From contig JAXLQL010000011.1 of assembly GCA_046331625.1 (NCBI GenBank), forward strand, positions 62,001 through 126,000: 64,000 nt of DNA, read 5' to 3'. Below the pieces are notes generated by a model. The model did no database searches, was not told the origin of the DNA, and was given only the letters and a program-made list of their open reading frames with translations. The position numbers and the translations under genes are program-made. The stretch's first letter is position 1, and every line of letters begins with the position of its first letter. Shown piece after piece: positions 39,788-48,167 of this stretch. This DNA is from JAXLQL01 sp046331625. GTDB lineage: Bacteria > Acidobacteriota > Terriglobia > Bryobacterales > Bryobacteraceae.

Positions 39788-42393
39788 GCCGCGGCCTCCT
39801 GTTCGGGATCGGTCTGCGTAACCAGTCGATCACTGGAAATCCGGGAGCGCTCACGGGCGATCTTCCGAGCCGACATGATCAGGAAAAGTACGAATGCCGG
39901 AATCGGCGGCAGCGTCACGGCGAGCAGCTTCAAAGTGTTTTGAATGGAGCGCACAGAGGACTCCATGTTGGCGCGAGCGTCTTCGAGCGACCGCTTCCGC
40001 TCGTCTTCGATATTCGCACGAGCAACTTGCAGCCGGCGATTCTCCGCCGATTCGATGCTCGAGATCATGATCTGCTTGGCTTGGTCATCGAGATCGGTAC
40101 GGCGCTGCACTTCCGCAACGGAGGCATCGAGCCGGCCCTGCGCCTCCTGGAGCCGCTTTTCGGCGAGCACGGCGGCAGCCTGAGCTTCGGTGTCGCGCTT
40201 GGCTTCGTAGTCGCGAGTGCGCGCTTCCAGCGCTTCCAGCGTGCGGAGCCGCGGGCGGCGCTTGCGCAGTGCGATGAACGATTTCTCTCCAGCCAGTTCA
40301 TCGATCGCGTTGAGTGCGAAGGCGACGTTGTCGAGGTTGAGATTCTCGACGCCGCGCTTGCGGATCTCGAAGAACTCCTCGCTGATGATGTCGGCATCGG
40401 CCACCACCACGGCGTTCACCTCGGATCCCTTCACACGCGCCGCAACCGTGTAGGATTTGCTGGTGGGGTTATGCGGCAGGCCCTGCGCCATGGCCGTTCC
40501 GAACATGCCGCGTTGCACGAGTTGGTCCCAACGAAGCGTGCCGGAGCCGGTTCCCGTGGTCATCAGCGGCGTGAATTTCGCTTTGCCGCCCGTGTTGTCT
40601 TCGAGCTGACCCGGATAGAGCAGCACCACTTCCTGCAAACCGGAAACGGTGTCCTCAGTGGTTTGGAACGGCTGCTTGGCTTGATTGCCCTTGCCGATGA
40701 ATACGACCTCCGGCGGAAGCGAGCGCAGTTGTGGGTGGGGATTGTATGTGTCCCACACGATGCGGCCACGCTCCCAGGAAACGCCGAGTGCGGCCAAGAG
40801 CGCGCGAAGGTCCGTGGGAGCTTCGGATGCTTGCGGCGAGAGTTCGATGTTGAAAGCAGGCAGCGGATCGAGCAAAACGAACGCCGGCTTGCCTTTCTTC
40901 ACCCAGATGGTGAGCCGCTCGATCTGCGGCTGCGTCAGCGTGTGAGGCAACGGCGCGAGCAGCACATCGAGGTTGTCGGGATAGTCCGCATCAGGCGATA
41001 CCTGAGAGACCTCGTACTGCTTGCGCAACTCCGCCACCACGGACCATTCATTGCTCTGCGAGCGGCGTTGGAAATCGAAACCGCCGAAGAGCTTCGCTCC
41101 CGTCTGCAGCACGCCGACTTTCTTGCGAGCCGCCCGCGAGACCACGCGGATCGACCGCATCAACTCGTACTCCACTGGCAGCCCGCGATCGAACGCCGGG
41201 ATCACGAACTCCTCGTTGCCGCTCGAAAACACCAGTCCGAGAAAGATTTCGTTGTTGGCGGAGGCGCTCTCCTCGGTCACGGGAACGCGGAAGGGTTGGA
41301 TCCCGTAACGCTCGCGGGCTTCCCGCGCCTCAGGAGAGTATTTTAATGTTTCAATCATTCTCACGTTCACACGTTCTTTGCCGATAGCGGCGAACTCGCG
41401 CAGGAATCCCGAGATGCTGTTGCGGACCTGGAAGTACGACCGCGGCACTTCCGGACTCAGATAAGCCTGAATCGAGACCGGGCGCTTCGCGTCGATCGAC
41501 TGGATCAGCTTCTTCGTATCGGGCGAGAGCGAGTGGACCTGCTCACTGGTCACATCGGCCCGGGCGCCCGTGCGGGCGAAGATCGACGTGAGCGCGAAGG
41601 CCGCCAGCACCAGGCACACGGCGCGGACGAAGAAGTGGACGCCGAGCTTGGGGTTCCCTTTGCCTGACGGCCATCGGCGGCGGCCCACCAACGCGACGTT
41701 GAGATAGAGGATGGCCGCTGCGAGCGTGACGAAGTAGACAACCGATGAAGTGGTTACGACGCCCGACGCGAGGTCCCGAAATTGTTCCGGGACCGAGAGC
41801 TGTTCGGCCATGCGCTGGAGCTTTCCCGAGAGGATCGACCCGGCATGCCGCAGGAAGACAGGGATCGCGCAGAAGGCGGCTCCCAGGATGAACGCGACCG
41901 TGAGATTGTCCGTGAGCTGCGACGCCAGCAGCCCGAGCGGAAGCAGCGCCGCTCCGGCCAGCCAGTATCCGAGGTAGGTCGACGCGAGCATCCCGATATC
42001 GGGACTGCCGAGCCAGAACAGCACCACCACATGGCTGAGCGAAAAGATCAGCGCAACGGTGTAGATTCCGAGCGCGGCCAGATACTTGCCGAGCAGGAGT
42101 TCGGTGTCGCTCGCCGGGAGCGTGAGGATCAGTTCTTCCGTGCCCTGGCGGCGTTCGTCTGCCCACAGCGACATGGTGATCGCAGGCACCAGAAACACGA
42201 GCAGGTAGGGGAACCACGAGTTGAGCTGATCGAGATTGGCGAGGTTGTTGAGGAAGAATCGCTCCTGCCAGAACGCGGCCATGGCGCTCAAGAAGACGAA
42301 CAGCGTGATGAACACGTAGCCGGCGGGCGACCCGAAATAGGAGAAAAACTCGCGCTTGAAGACGGCTTTGATTACTCGCCAACGGCTTCGCAT
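39784..42393 (-). CDS. ABC-2 permease fused to GldG-like auxiliary protein
   Basis: An 869-residue fusion. The N-terminal 240 residues are an ABC-2 permease (about six helices; FKREFFSYFGSPAGYVFITLFVFLSAMAAF and SLWADERRQGTEELILTLPASDTELLLGKYLAALG are GldF-like). A seventh helix (FFVRAVCLVLAAFALTSIF) leads into a GldG-like ABC_transp_aux domain (VTSEQVHSLSPDTKKLIQSIDAKRPVSIQAYLSPE, LDVLLAPLPHTLTQPQIERLTIWVKKGKPAFVLLDP). A long coiled coil (about 720-820, rich in Arg, Glu, Ala) and a final helix follow. In Bacteroidetes GldF and GldG are separate proteins; here they are one. ATG 42393 has GGAGG upstream and overlaps the ATPase gene by 22 bases. Confidence 0.88.
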   Translation of the reverse strand: MRSRWRVIKAVFKREFFSYFGSPAGYVFITLFVFLSAMAAFWQERFFLNNLANLDQLNSWFPYLLVFLVPAITMSLWADERRQGTEELILTLPASDTELLLGKYLAALGIYTVALIFSLSHVVVLFWLGSPDIGMLASTYLGYWLAGAALLPLGLLASQLTDNLTVAFILGAAFCAIPVFLRHAGSILSGKLQRMAEQLSVPEQFRDLASGVVTTSSVVYFVTLAAAILYLNVALVGRRRWPSGKGNPKLGVHFFVRAVCLVLAAFALTSIFARTGARADVTSEQVHSLSPDTKKLIQSIDAKRPVSIQAYLSPEVPRSYFQVRNSISGFLREFAAIGKERVNVRMIETLKYSPEAREARERYGIQPFRVPVTEESASANNEIFLGLVFSSGNEEFVIPAFDRGLPVEYELMRSIRVVSRAARKKVGVLQTGAKLFGGFDFQRRSQSNEWSVVAELRKQYEVSQVSPDADYPDNLDVLLAPLPHTLTQPQIERLTIWVKKGKPAFVLLDPLPAFNIELSPQASEAPTDLRALLAALGVSWERGRIVWDTYNPHPQLRSLPPEVVFIGKGNQAKQPFQTTEDTVSGLQEVVLLYPGQLEDNTGGKAKFTPLMTTGTGSGTLRWDQLVQRGMFGTAMAQGLPHNPTSKSYTVAARVKGSEVNAVVVADADIISEEFFEIRKRGVENLNLDNVAFALNAIDELAGEKSFIALRKRRPRLRTLEALEARTRDYEAKRDTEAQAAAVLAEKRLQEAQGRLDASVAEVQRRTDLDDQAKQIMISSIESAENRRLQVARANIEDERKRSLEDARANMESSVRSIQNTLKLLAVTLPPIPAFVLFLIMSARKIARERSRISSDRLVTQTDPEQEAAA

Positions 42394-43154
42394 GCTGCGC
42401 CTCCATTGGTTTCGATTTTCGGCTGCGATTTGCCGTGGCCCGTGAGCGCGTAGAAGGCTTCGTCGAGCGTGGCTCCGTGGGCGAGCAGCCCCGAGGGCTC
42501 GCCATCGAACACCACGCGACCCGCGTTGATCATAATCACGCGACCAGCCACCGCTTCCACTTCCTGCAGGATATGCGTGGAGAGCAGCACCGTCTTGGTT
42601 TGCCCAAGCGTGCGGATGAGATTGCGGACCTCGCGGATCTGATTGGGGTCGAGGCCGGTGGTGGGCTCGTCCATGATGAGGACATCCGGTTCGTGCAGCA
42701 GTACCTGAGCCATTCCCACTCGTTGGCGATAGCCTTTCGAGAGCTTGGAAATCGACTTCTCGAGCACGTCGCCGAGGAAGCACTGCTGCACCACGGCATC
42801 GATGCGGTCGCGCAGGATCTGGCCGCCGAGTCCACGTGCCTCGCCGAAGAAGCGGAGCAGGCTCAGCGGTGTCATATCCGGGTAGAGCGGACCGTTCTCG
42901 GGAAGGTAGCCGAGGTGCGCCGCCGACTCCATGCGCGCCGAGTGTACGTCAAAGCCGGCGATCTTGGCCGAACCCTGCGAGGGGGCCAAGTATCCGGTGA
43001 GCAGCTTCATGGTGGTGGATTTGCCGGCGCCGTTCGGTCCCAGGAAGGCGCAAACTTGGCCCTTGGGAACGGCGAAAGTTACGTCCCGGATCGCGGCGAA
43101 ATCACCATAGAACTTCGAAAGCCCGCAGGCCTCGATCATCCACTGTGAGTCCAT
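42372..43154 (-). CDS. ABC transporter ATP-binding protein (GldA-like)
   Basis: A 260-residue ATPase: Walker A FLGPNGAGKSTTMKLLTG, Q-loop LGYLPENGPLYPDM, signature LSKGYRQRVGMAQ, Walker B VLIMDEPTTGLDPNQ, H-loop LLSTHILQEVEAV. The LPENGPLYPDMT segment is typical of GldA/NosF-like ATPases. It would energise the fused permease. ATG 43154 is chosen; the frame stays open upstream because it merges with the HicB-like remnant, which is a separate former gene. A CCGCCC-gtgga-GGGCGG hairpin lies 17 bases before the start. Confidence 0.9.
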   Translation of the reverse strand: MDSQWMIEACGLSKFYGDFAAIRDVTFAVPKGQVCAFLGPNGAGKSTTMKLLTGYLAPSQGSAKIAGFDVHSARMESAAHLGYLPENGPLYPDMTPLSLLRFFGEARGLGGQILRDRIDAVVQQCFLGDVLEKSISKLSKGYRQRVGMAQVLLHEPDVLIMDEPTTGLDPNQIREVRNLIRTLGQTKTVLLSTHILQEVEAVAGRVIMINAGRVVFDGEPSGLLAHGATLDEAFYALTGHGKSQPKIETNGGAACEAVGE

Positions 43155-43170
43155 GTTGAATCGTCTGTGT

Positions 43171-43187
43171 CCGCCCGTGGAGGGCGG
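43171..43187. terminator. small GC hairpin between HicB-like remnant and ABC operon
   Basis: CCGCCC and GGGCGG form a 6-bp stem around a 5-base loop. It might end transcription from the HicB-like remnant or simply structure the ABC leader. No T-run is seen. Confidence 0.3.
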
Positions 43188-43229
43188 TCCTCGAGTAAGA
43201 TTGGTGACGCGGGGATGCCTACAGAGGAG

Positions 43230-43431
43230 ATTATAGCTGGCTGTGAACGCTATGCGGTAGATCCGGATCGCTTCGGCCGCCCGCCCTCGTAGTTCTTCGG
43301 CGGAGCTGCCTGTGACGAGGATCGACGGTAGCTCAGGGATATTGGCGCTGAAGCCTGCCGGTCCGGTCTCCACCACCAACCGGTCTCCACCACCAACCGG
43401 CCTCCATCACCAACGAGTACTTCCGCGTCAA
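43230..43431 (-). pseudogene. HicB-like antitoxin gene, out of frame through a 17-bp repeat
   Basis: From TTG 43431, behind GAGGAGG, the frame reads MTRKYSLVMEAG and then leaves frame in a 17-bp tandem repeat present three times. After the repeat, one frame over, it continues VETGPAGFSANIPELPSILV then TGSSAEELRGRAAEAIRIY. That is the HicB/UPF0150 strand-strand-helix pattern (…GFSAxxPELPG…T.GxTxEEAxxxxxEAI). With a single 17-bp unit the protein reads straight through as RKYSLVVETGPAGFSAN, so the two extra units (34 bp) cause the break. It is followed in frame by the ABC ATPase gene without a stop, so the end is arbitrary. No HicA partner is seen. Confidence 0.7.
43364..43414. repeat. 17-bp tandem repeat, three copies, in HicB-like gene
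   Basis: Units at 43364-43380 and 43381-43397 are identical (CGGTCTCCACCACCAAC on the plus strand); the third at 43398-43414 differs at two positions. Since 17 is not a multiple of three, each change of one unit shifts the reading frame. One or four units would restore the HicB-like frame. Confidence 0.92.
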
Positions 43432-43533
43432 TTGCCGTCCTCCTCTATCTCGGTTTGCGTCAGAATAGCTCTTGGTACGTTCCCGGTCTCAGATCGTCGC
43501 CGAGGCGCCGCGACTGAGAGTAAAATCATAAGG

Positions 43534-43794
43534 GTGCCTGAGGTGAGTCGATTCTTCGGGATTGCGATTCGCATGTACTACAACGACCACTCGCCAGCTC
43601 ATTTCCACGCCGAGTATGGCGAATATGAGGCCCTGATTGAGATCGACACTCTTTCCATTCTGCAAGGGGAACTGCCGCGCAGGGCGATTGCGCTTGTGGC
43701 CGAGTGGGGAACGCTCCACCGTGAGGAACTCAGAGCCGACTGGGCGCGGGCTCGGGCCGGCGTACCGCTCGAAACGATCCCTCCGCTCGAGTGA
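43534..43794 (+). CDS. DUF4160-family protein
   Basis: An 86-residue protein: VPEVSRFFGIAIRMYYNDHS then PAHFHAEYGEYEALIEIDTL, with ILQGELPRRAIALVAEWGTLHREEL and a conserved Trp near the end. The MYYNDHSPAHFHAEY core is the DUF4160 signature. The start is GTG at 43534, the first start just before the conserved ISRFxGI motif; an AGGG lies immediately upstream. DUF4160 genes are commonly followed by DUF2442 genes, as here at 9 bases, and the pair is often suspected to be a toxin-antitoxin-like module. The function is not established. Confidence 0.88.
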   Translation: MPEVSRFFGIAIRMYYNDHSPAHFHAEYGEYEALIEIDTLSILQGELPRRAIALVAEWGTLHREELRADWARARAGVPLETIPPLE

Positions 43795-43803
43795 GGCACG
43801 AAC

Positions 43804-44070
43804 ATGAAACTAGTGCGCATAAAGGAAGCCAAGCCGCTAACGGACTATCGAGTGCAGCTTACGCTCACAGACGGCCGCGTCGTCGAACGAGATCTCGCCG
43901 CTTTGCTCGTCGGTCCCGTTTTTGACGAGATCCGGCGCAGCAGCGTTCTTTTCAGACAACTGCACGTCCAGGGCGGAACTCTCGTCTGGCCCGGTGGCGC
44001 CGATCTATGTCCGGATGTTCTGGTTTGGGGCGGGTTGCCGCCCGCGCAGAGTGCCTCAGACGCGGCCTGA
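43804..44070 (+). CDS. DUF2442-family protein
   Basis: An 88-residue protein with VRIKEAKPLTDYRVQLTLTD, GRVVERDLAALLVGPVFDEI and VQGGTLVWPGGADLCPDVL, the DUF2442 pattern (…L.f.dG…D…L..gpvF..l….F….vd…tl.WpnGaDl.Pd.L). It follows the DUF4160 gene by 9 bases and is probably translated with it. It may act as DNA-binding antitoxin or partner; unproven. Confidence 0.9.
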   Translation: MKLVRIKEAKPLTDYRVQLTLTDGRVVERDLAALLVGPVFDEIRRSSVLFRQLHVQGGTLVWPGGADLCPDVLVWGGLPPAQSASDAA

Positions 44071-44102
44071 ATTCCGCTCGATGGGCGACCAGCCAGCGCA
44101 CG

Positions 44103-45110
44103 TCACTTGAACCGATAAAGGCAAATGCCGTAGCCGACACCAGCCTCGTCTTTTGTTTTGGCGATCTGGAACGCCATCACCTTGCCATCGGTCGACACCA
44201 CCGGGTTCGACGCCTTCCAACCCTCGTAATCATTGAAGTACGTGAGCCGTGTAAAGTCTTTGCCCGAACCGTCGAGCTTCAGCTTCCAAATGTCGATCTG
44301 GCGGAAACCACCCGGATCGTCATAGAGCTTCGCCTGTTCATCGGACTCGACCAGCGTATACTGCCCCGGCGGGATGATGCCTTCCACTTCGTTGTATCGT
44401 CCCGGGAGATTGGTTTGCTTGGTGGCCTTGCCGGACGCGATGTCGAGCGTCCACACCGATCCCTTGCCTTGCGGTTCGTAGCAGGTGAACGTCATCTGGC
44501 GATCGTTGTCGTAGAAGTCTTGCGCTTCGAGGACACAGCCGCGCGACGTGCTCTCGTATATCGTCTTCTTGTTGGTGAGCTTGTGTCCGGCGATGTCGAC
44601 ATCGGCGAGAATCAGCCGCGAGTGGCCCTCTGGCAGTGAGGGGTCTTGCGCGCTGGTTACTGAAAACGAGATCTTCATCGCGGTCTTCGAAATCGCCGCG
44701 CCTTCGCTCATCTTCTGGCTGAGCTTCACTGGCAATGAACCCGGCTGCTTGCTCAGGAACCACAGTTCGTTGTGTTCGCGCCGGCTGGTGCGGATGTCGG
44801 TGAACTTTTCCGCGCCGATCAGGATGTAGTCGCCGCTCGGCAGATGCATCACGCGCAGGAACGCGGCGCCCGGGATGCTGCAGGTGAGGCAACGAACATG
44901 GCGAGTCTTCAGATCGATGGTGAACGCGTCGCCGAAGCTTTTCGCCATGAAAGCGACGGCTTGGTTGCCGGGCGCGAAGTCGGCGCGCTCGCCGAAGTGA
45001 GTGATCACTTCGATGTTCTTGGGCAGGTGATCGAGCGGACTGTCGGTCTTGCGCTTGGTTTGCGCGGTAGCGAGGAGCGAGGCGGCCAATACGAGAGCGG
45101 AAATACGCAT
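44103..45110 (-). CDS. secreted beta-propeller-like protein of unknown function
   Basis: A 335-residue protein with signal peptide MRISALVLAASLLATAQ. The rest consists of repeated WD/TolB-like blades (for example GERADFAPGNQAVAFMAKSFGDAFTIDLKT, HSRLILADVDIAGHKLTNKKTIYES, SNPVVSTDGKVMAFQIAKTKDEAG). These match the PD40/TolB-like beta-propeller pattern of periplasmic proteins. CACAAT on the minus strand ends 6 bases before ATG 45110, with no Shine-Dalgarno. It lies 4 bases from the fahA stop; whether it is part of the catabolic operon is unclear, and no link to aromatic catabolism is evident in its sequence. Confidence 0.68.
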   Translation of the reverse strand: MRISALVLAASLLATAQTKRKTDSPLDHLPKNIEVITHFGERADFAPGNQAVAFMAKSFGDAFTIDLKTRHVRCLTCSIPGAAFLRVMHLPSGDYILIGAEKFTDIRTSRREHNELWFLSKQPGSLPVKLSQKMSEGAAISKTAMKISFSVTSAQDPSLPEGHSRLILADVDIAGHKLTNKKTIYESTSRGCVLEAQDFYDNDRQMTFTCYEPQGKGSVWTLDIASGKATKQTNLPGRYNEVEGIIPPGQYTLVESDEQAKLYDDPGGFRQIDIWKLKLDGSGKDFTRLTYFNDYEGWKASNPVVSTDGKVMAFQIAKTKDEAGVGYGICLYRFK

Positions 45111-45114
45111 TCCG

Positions 45115-46323
45115 CTATTGTGACACCGTGCCGAAAACCGAACCCAGCCCGATCCGAACAGCGCCGGGACCCTCGCACCATCCGCGAAAGGTCACCGTGT
45201 CGCCGTCTTCGAGAAACGTGCGCGTTTCGCCGTTCGGCAGCACGAGCGGCTCCGTGCCGCGCCAAGTGAGCTCGAGCAGGCAACCGCGGTTTTCAGGCTC
45301 GGGTCCCGAAACGGTGCCGCTGGCGATGAGGTCGCCGGCGCGAAGCGGGCAGCCGTTGCTCGAGTGATGCGCGATCATTTGCGACAGCGTCCAATAAGTA
45401 CGCACGAAATTCGAATGACTGAGGCGCACGGGTTGCGTCATCGCCCGCGTTTGGAGCAGCACTTCCAAGCCGATGTCGAACGCAGCATCGCCGGGTGCCG
45501 TGAGATAAGGAAGCGGTGCGGGGTCGCCCTCAGCCCGTGCAGGCTGCGGGCGGCGGAACGGTTCCAGTGCATCGAGCGTCACCACCCACGGCGACATCGA
45601 CGTGCAGAAACTCTTCGAGAGGAACGGCCCGAGAGGTTGATATTCCCAGCGCTGGATATCCCGCGCCGACCAATCATTGAGCAGGCACACTCCGAAAAGA
45701 TGATCTTCGGATTCGGCGATCGGGATCGGCTCGCCGATCTTGTTGCCGGGTCCGAGGAAGGCGCCCACTTCGAGTTCATAGTCGAGTTCGCGAGTGGGTC
45801 CAAACATTTCCCGGCCAAGTTGTCCTGAGGGGCGGCGCACCGGCGTTCCGCTGACGACGATAGACGACGCGCGGCCGTGATACGCGATCGGTACCCACTT
45901 GTAGTTCGGCAGCAGCGGATTGTCGGGGCGGAACATGCGGCCGACGTTGGTGGCGTGATCGATACTCGCGTAGAAGTCCGTGTAGTCGCCGATCGCGGCG
46001 GGCAGCAGCATCTCGGCTTCGCTCATCGGCGTGAGGGGGCAGCGCTGCGCCGGATCGGACAGAATACGGCTGATGCGCCTGCGGAGCTCGCGTCGGTCCC
46101 ATGCGGAGAGCGCCATGATCGGGTCGAGCGTCGACGCTTCGAGCAGAGGGTGGAGATCGAAGATGAAATCGCCGATCGCGACTCCCACGCGCGGCGCCGG
46201 GTCGGCGGCGGTGCGGAAGACCCCGTAGGGAAGGTTTTGGATGGGGAAATTGCAGCCGGGTGCGTTCGCGGAAGGTTCCCAACTCCGGAGGTTGCGGTCG
46301 TGAGTTTCGTTGAGTCGGCTCAT
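45115..46323 (-). CDS. fahA: fumarylacetoacetase
   Basis: A 402-residue hydrolase splitting fumarylacetoacetate into fumarate and acetoacetate, the last step of tyrosine breakdown. Family features: N-terminal NFPIQNLPYGVFRT, the catalytic-region DYTDFYASIDHATNVGRMFRP with the His of the Asp-His pair, YHGRASSIVVSGTPVRRP, the metal ligands in LDYELEVGAFLGPGNKIGEPI, DWSARDIQRWEYQPLGPFLSKSF, and GDLIASGTVSGPEPENRGCLLELTW. Length matches the family (about 420). ATG 46323 overlaps the stop of the upstream unknown gene (ATGA), so translation is coupled. Confidence 0.95.
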   Translation of the reverse strand: MSRLNETHDRNLRSWEPSANAPGCNFPIQNLPYGVFRTAADPAPRVGVAIGDFIFDLHPLLEASTLDPIMALSAWDRRELRRRISRILSDPAQRCPLTPMSEAEMLLPAAIGDYTDFYASIDHATNVGRMFRPDNPLLPNYKWVPIAYHGRASSIVVSGTPVRRPSGQLGREMFGPTRELDYELEVGAFLGPGNKIGEPIPIAESEDHLFGVCLLNDWSARDIQRWEYQPLGPFLSKSFCTSMSPWVVTLDALEPFRRPQPARAEGDPAPLPYLTAPGDAAFDIGLEVLLQTRAMTQPVRLSHSNFVRTYWTLSQMIAHHSSNGCPLRAGDLIASGTVSGPEPENRGCLLELTWRGTEPLVLPNGETRTFLEDGDTVTFRGWCEGPGAVRIGLGSVFGTVSQ

Positions 46324-47021
46324 AGCAAACCAAGTTGTTCGAGATCGGCGATCGGTTCCTCGAACGAACACGATCCAAAGGCATGCACGAAATCGCGTCG
46401 CGCGGCGCGGACCTGATCGAGCGTCAGCACATGATCGCGCCAACCAAGCTCGTCGCCGAATCGAAATGCCTCGGCATCGCGCTCTTCGAAGATGGCATGC
46501 CAGAAGTCAAGCTTGCGATTGTGCCAGGCGAAAGCCGATCCGATAAAGACGTTGAGGAACCCCTGGTGTGACTCGCCGCGCAGCGCGTGGTGCAGCCCGG
46601 CAGTCAGTTTGAACGGCAGAATCCGGCGCGAGCACTGCGCGATGCCCGAGACCATATCACCGCTGCCCGTGCGAAATTTCCAGCAGTCAATCTCAGGCAC
46701 CTGATCCACGGCGATCTCCCGATAGGTCCGGACCCCAAACTCGGCCATCGACTTTGTCTCTACCGCCGCGACCCACTGCTCCAGAGGAAACGGCTCCTCG
46801 GCGATCACGCTCACGCGCCACTCGGGGTTGATCGCCACCTCAGCGAGCCGCGACTGCGGAAGCACCAGCCGATTCAGCATCCACGCATGAGAAGAAGCGC
46901 GATATCGCTCGTAGTTGGCGCAGACCTCTTCGAGCGGAAGCGCGGCGGGCGGGAACAGCCCAGCGTAGTCGAGCGACCTCTCGAGTAGCACCCGCAAAGC
47001 CGACGCTACTTGGTGAGCCAT
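46320..47021 (-). CDS. unknown protein embedded between hmgA and fahA (candidate isomerase)
   Basis: A 233-residue soluble protein with no signal peptide. Conserved-looking stretches are LLERSLDYAGLFPPAALPLEEVCANYERYRASSHAWMLNRLVLPQSRLAE near the N terminus and LPFKLTAGLHHALRG plus GFLNVFIGSAFAW in the C-terminal half, with one Cys and several His. I do not recognise a named family. It overlaps hmgA by 16 bases and fahA by 4 bases, so it is made together with them. The pathway needs a maleylacetoacetate isomerase between these two steps and none of the known type (glutathione-transferase zeta) is present, so a replacement isomerase is a reasonable inference, not shown by sequence. Confidence 0.6.
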   Translation of the reverse strand: MAHQVASALRVLLERSLDYAGLFPPAALPLEEVCANYERYRASSHAWMLNRLVLPQSRLAEVAINPEWRVSVIAEEPFPLEQWVAAVETKSMAEFGVRTYREIAVDQVPEIDCWKFRTGSGDMVSGIAQCSRRILPFKLTAGLHHALRGESHQGFLNVFIGSAFAWHNRKLDFWHAIFEERDAEAFRFGDELGWRDHVLTLDQVRAARRDFVHAFGSCSFEEPIADLEQLGLL

Positions 47022-48163
47022 GAGCGATAGTACTCCTTGTCTTCCACATCGAGCGCCTGACGGCTGACGCGGAGACTGCGGAACGTGTCCACCATCACGG
47101 CGAGTTCGTTCGTGTGCTTCTTTCCGATCGACGCTTCCGTGCGCCCAGGCTGCGGACCGTGCGCAAGACCATCGGGATGCAGCGTCACCGATCCATACTC
47201 GATCCCCGTGCGGCTCATGAACTCCGCATTGGCGTAGTAGAGCACCTCATCCGACATTACGTTCGTGTGGTTGTAGGGCGCCGGGATCGACTCGGGATCG
47301 AAGTCATAGGGTCGCGGGCAGAATGAGCACACCACGAACCCGTCGCCTTCGAAGATCTGATGAATGGGCGGTGGAAGATGGAAGCGGCCCACGCGCGGTT
47401 CGAAGTCGTGAATCGAAATGGCCCACGGATAGTAGTAGCCGTCCCAACCGGCAACGTCGAACGGATGGTGCGCGAGGATGAGTTCGCTGAACACGCCCGA
47501 CTTCTTGACGATCACGCGAAAGTTCCCGGTCTCGGTGTGGGTCTCGAGATCGGTGGGGCGGCGGATGTCGCGCTCGGAGAAAGGACTGTTCTCCGTCAAC
47601 TGTCCAAACGCGTTGCGATACCGCTTCGGCGTGCGGACGAACCCCGTGCTCTCGACGATCAGCATCCGCTGGCGCGACGAGTTCAAGCGGTAACGATGCA
47701 GAATGCCGCGCGGGATCACCAGGTAGTCGCCGCTCTTGAACGCGAGATTGCCGAAAGCCGATTCGAGCACGCCACCGCCGTGGCTGACGTAGACGATTTC
47801 GTCAGCTTGCGCGTTGCGGTAGAACTCGGCGTTCTCGCCAGACATCTGCGCGAACCACAGCGACACGTCTGCATTGAAGAGCAGCGGCACGCGATCAGTA
47901 ACCACGCTGAGCGAGTCGCGCAGGCGATGCGAGTGGAAGTGGCGATGGCGCATCGGATCGTCAGGCGCGGCGTCGGGCGCGGCCGGCGCGATCACTTTCA
48001 CGGCCTTCACAGCTGTCGGCGGATGCACGCGATAGAGGAGCGACGAGAGTCCGCTGAAGCCCTCGTTGCCCATGAGTTCTTCGGTGTAGAGTGCGCCGTT
48101 GGTCTGACGAAAGATCATGTGGCGCTTGCGCGGGGTTTGTCCGAGTGTGTGATAGATGGGCAT
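47006..48163 (-). CDS. hmgA: homogentisate 1,2-dioxygenase
   Basis: A 385-residue iron dioxygenase opening the homogentisate ring to maleylacetoacetate. The cupin region has ADEIVYVSHGGGVLESAFGNLAFKSGDYLVIPRGILHRYRL, and the C-terminal catalytic part has HHPFDVAGWDGYYYPWAISIHDFEPRVGRFHLPPPIHQIFE and the iron-site pattern NHTNVMSDEVLYYANAEFMSRTGIEYGSVTLHPDGLAHGPQPG (His and Glu ligands). It is shorter than human or Pseudomonas enzymes (about 440 residues) and belongs to the shorter bacterial form. ATG 48163 is 4 bases from the upstream synthetase stop. Confidence 0.93.
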   Translation of the reverse strand: MPIYHTLGQTPRKRHMIFRQTNGALYTEELMGNEGFSGLSSLLYRVHPPTAVKAVKVIAPAAPDAAPDDPMRHRHFHSHRLRDSLSVVTDRVPLLFNADVSLWFAQMSGENAEFYRNAQADEIVYVSHGGGVLESAFGNLAFKSGDYLVIPRGILHRYRLNSSRQRMLIVESTGFVRTPKRYRNAFGQLTENSPFSERDIRRPTDLETHTETGNFRVIVKKSGVFSELILAHHPFDVAGWDGYYYPWAISIHDFEPRVGRFHLPPPIHQIFEGDGFVVCSFCPRPYDFDPESIPAPYNHTNVMSDEVLYYANAEFMSRTGIEYGSVTLHPDGLAHGPQPGRTEASIGKKHTNELAVMVDTFRSLRVSRQALDVEDKEYYRSWLTK

Positions 48164-48167
48164 GGGA

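Noticed and set aside
43155..43379. ABC ATPase starting at 43379
   Set aside because: The extra 75 residues are the C-terminal part of a HicB-like protein plus spacer; the ATPase fold starts at 43154.
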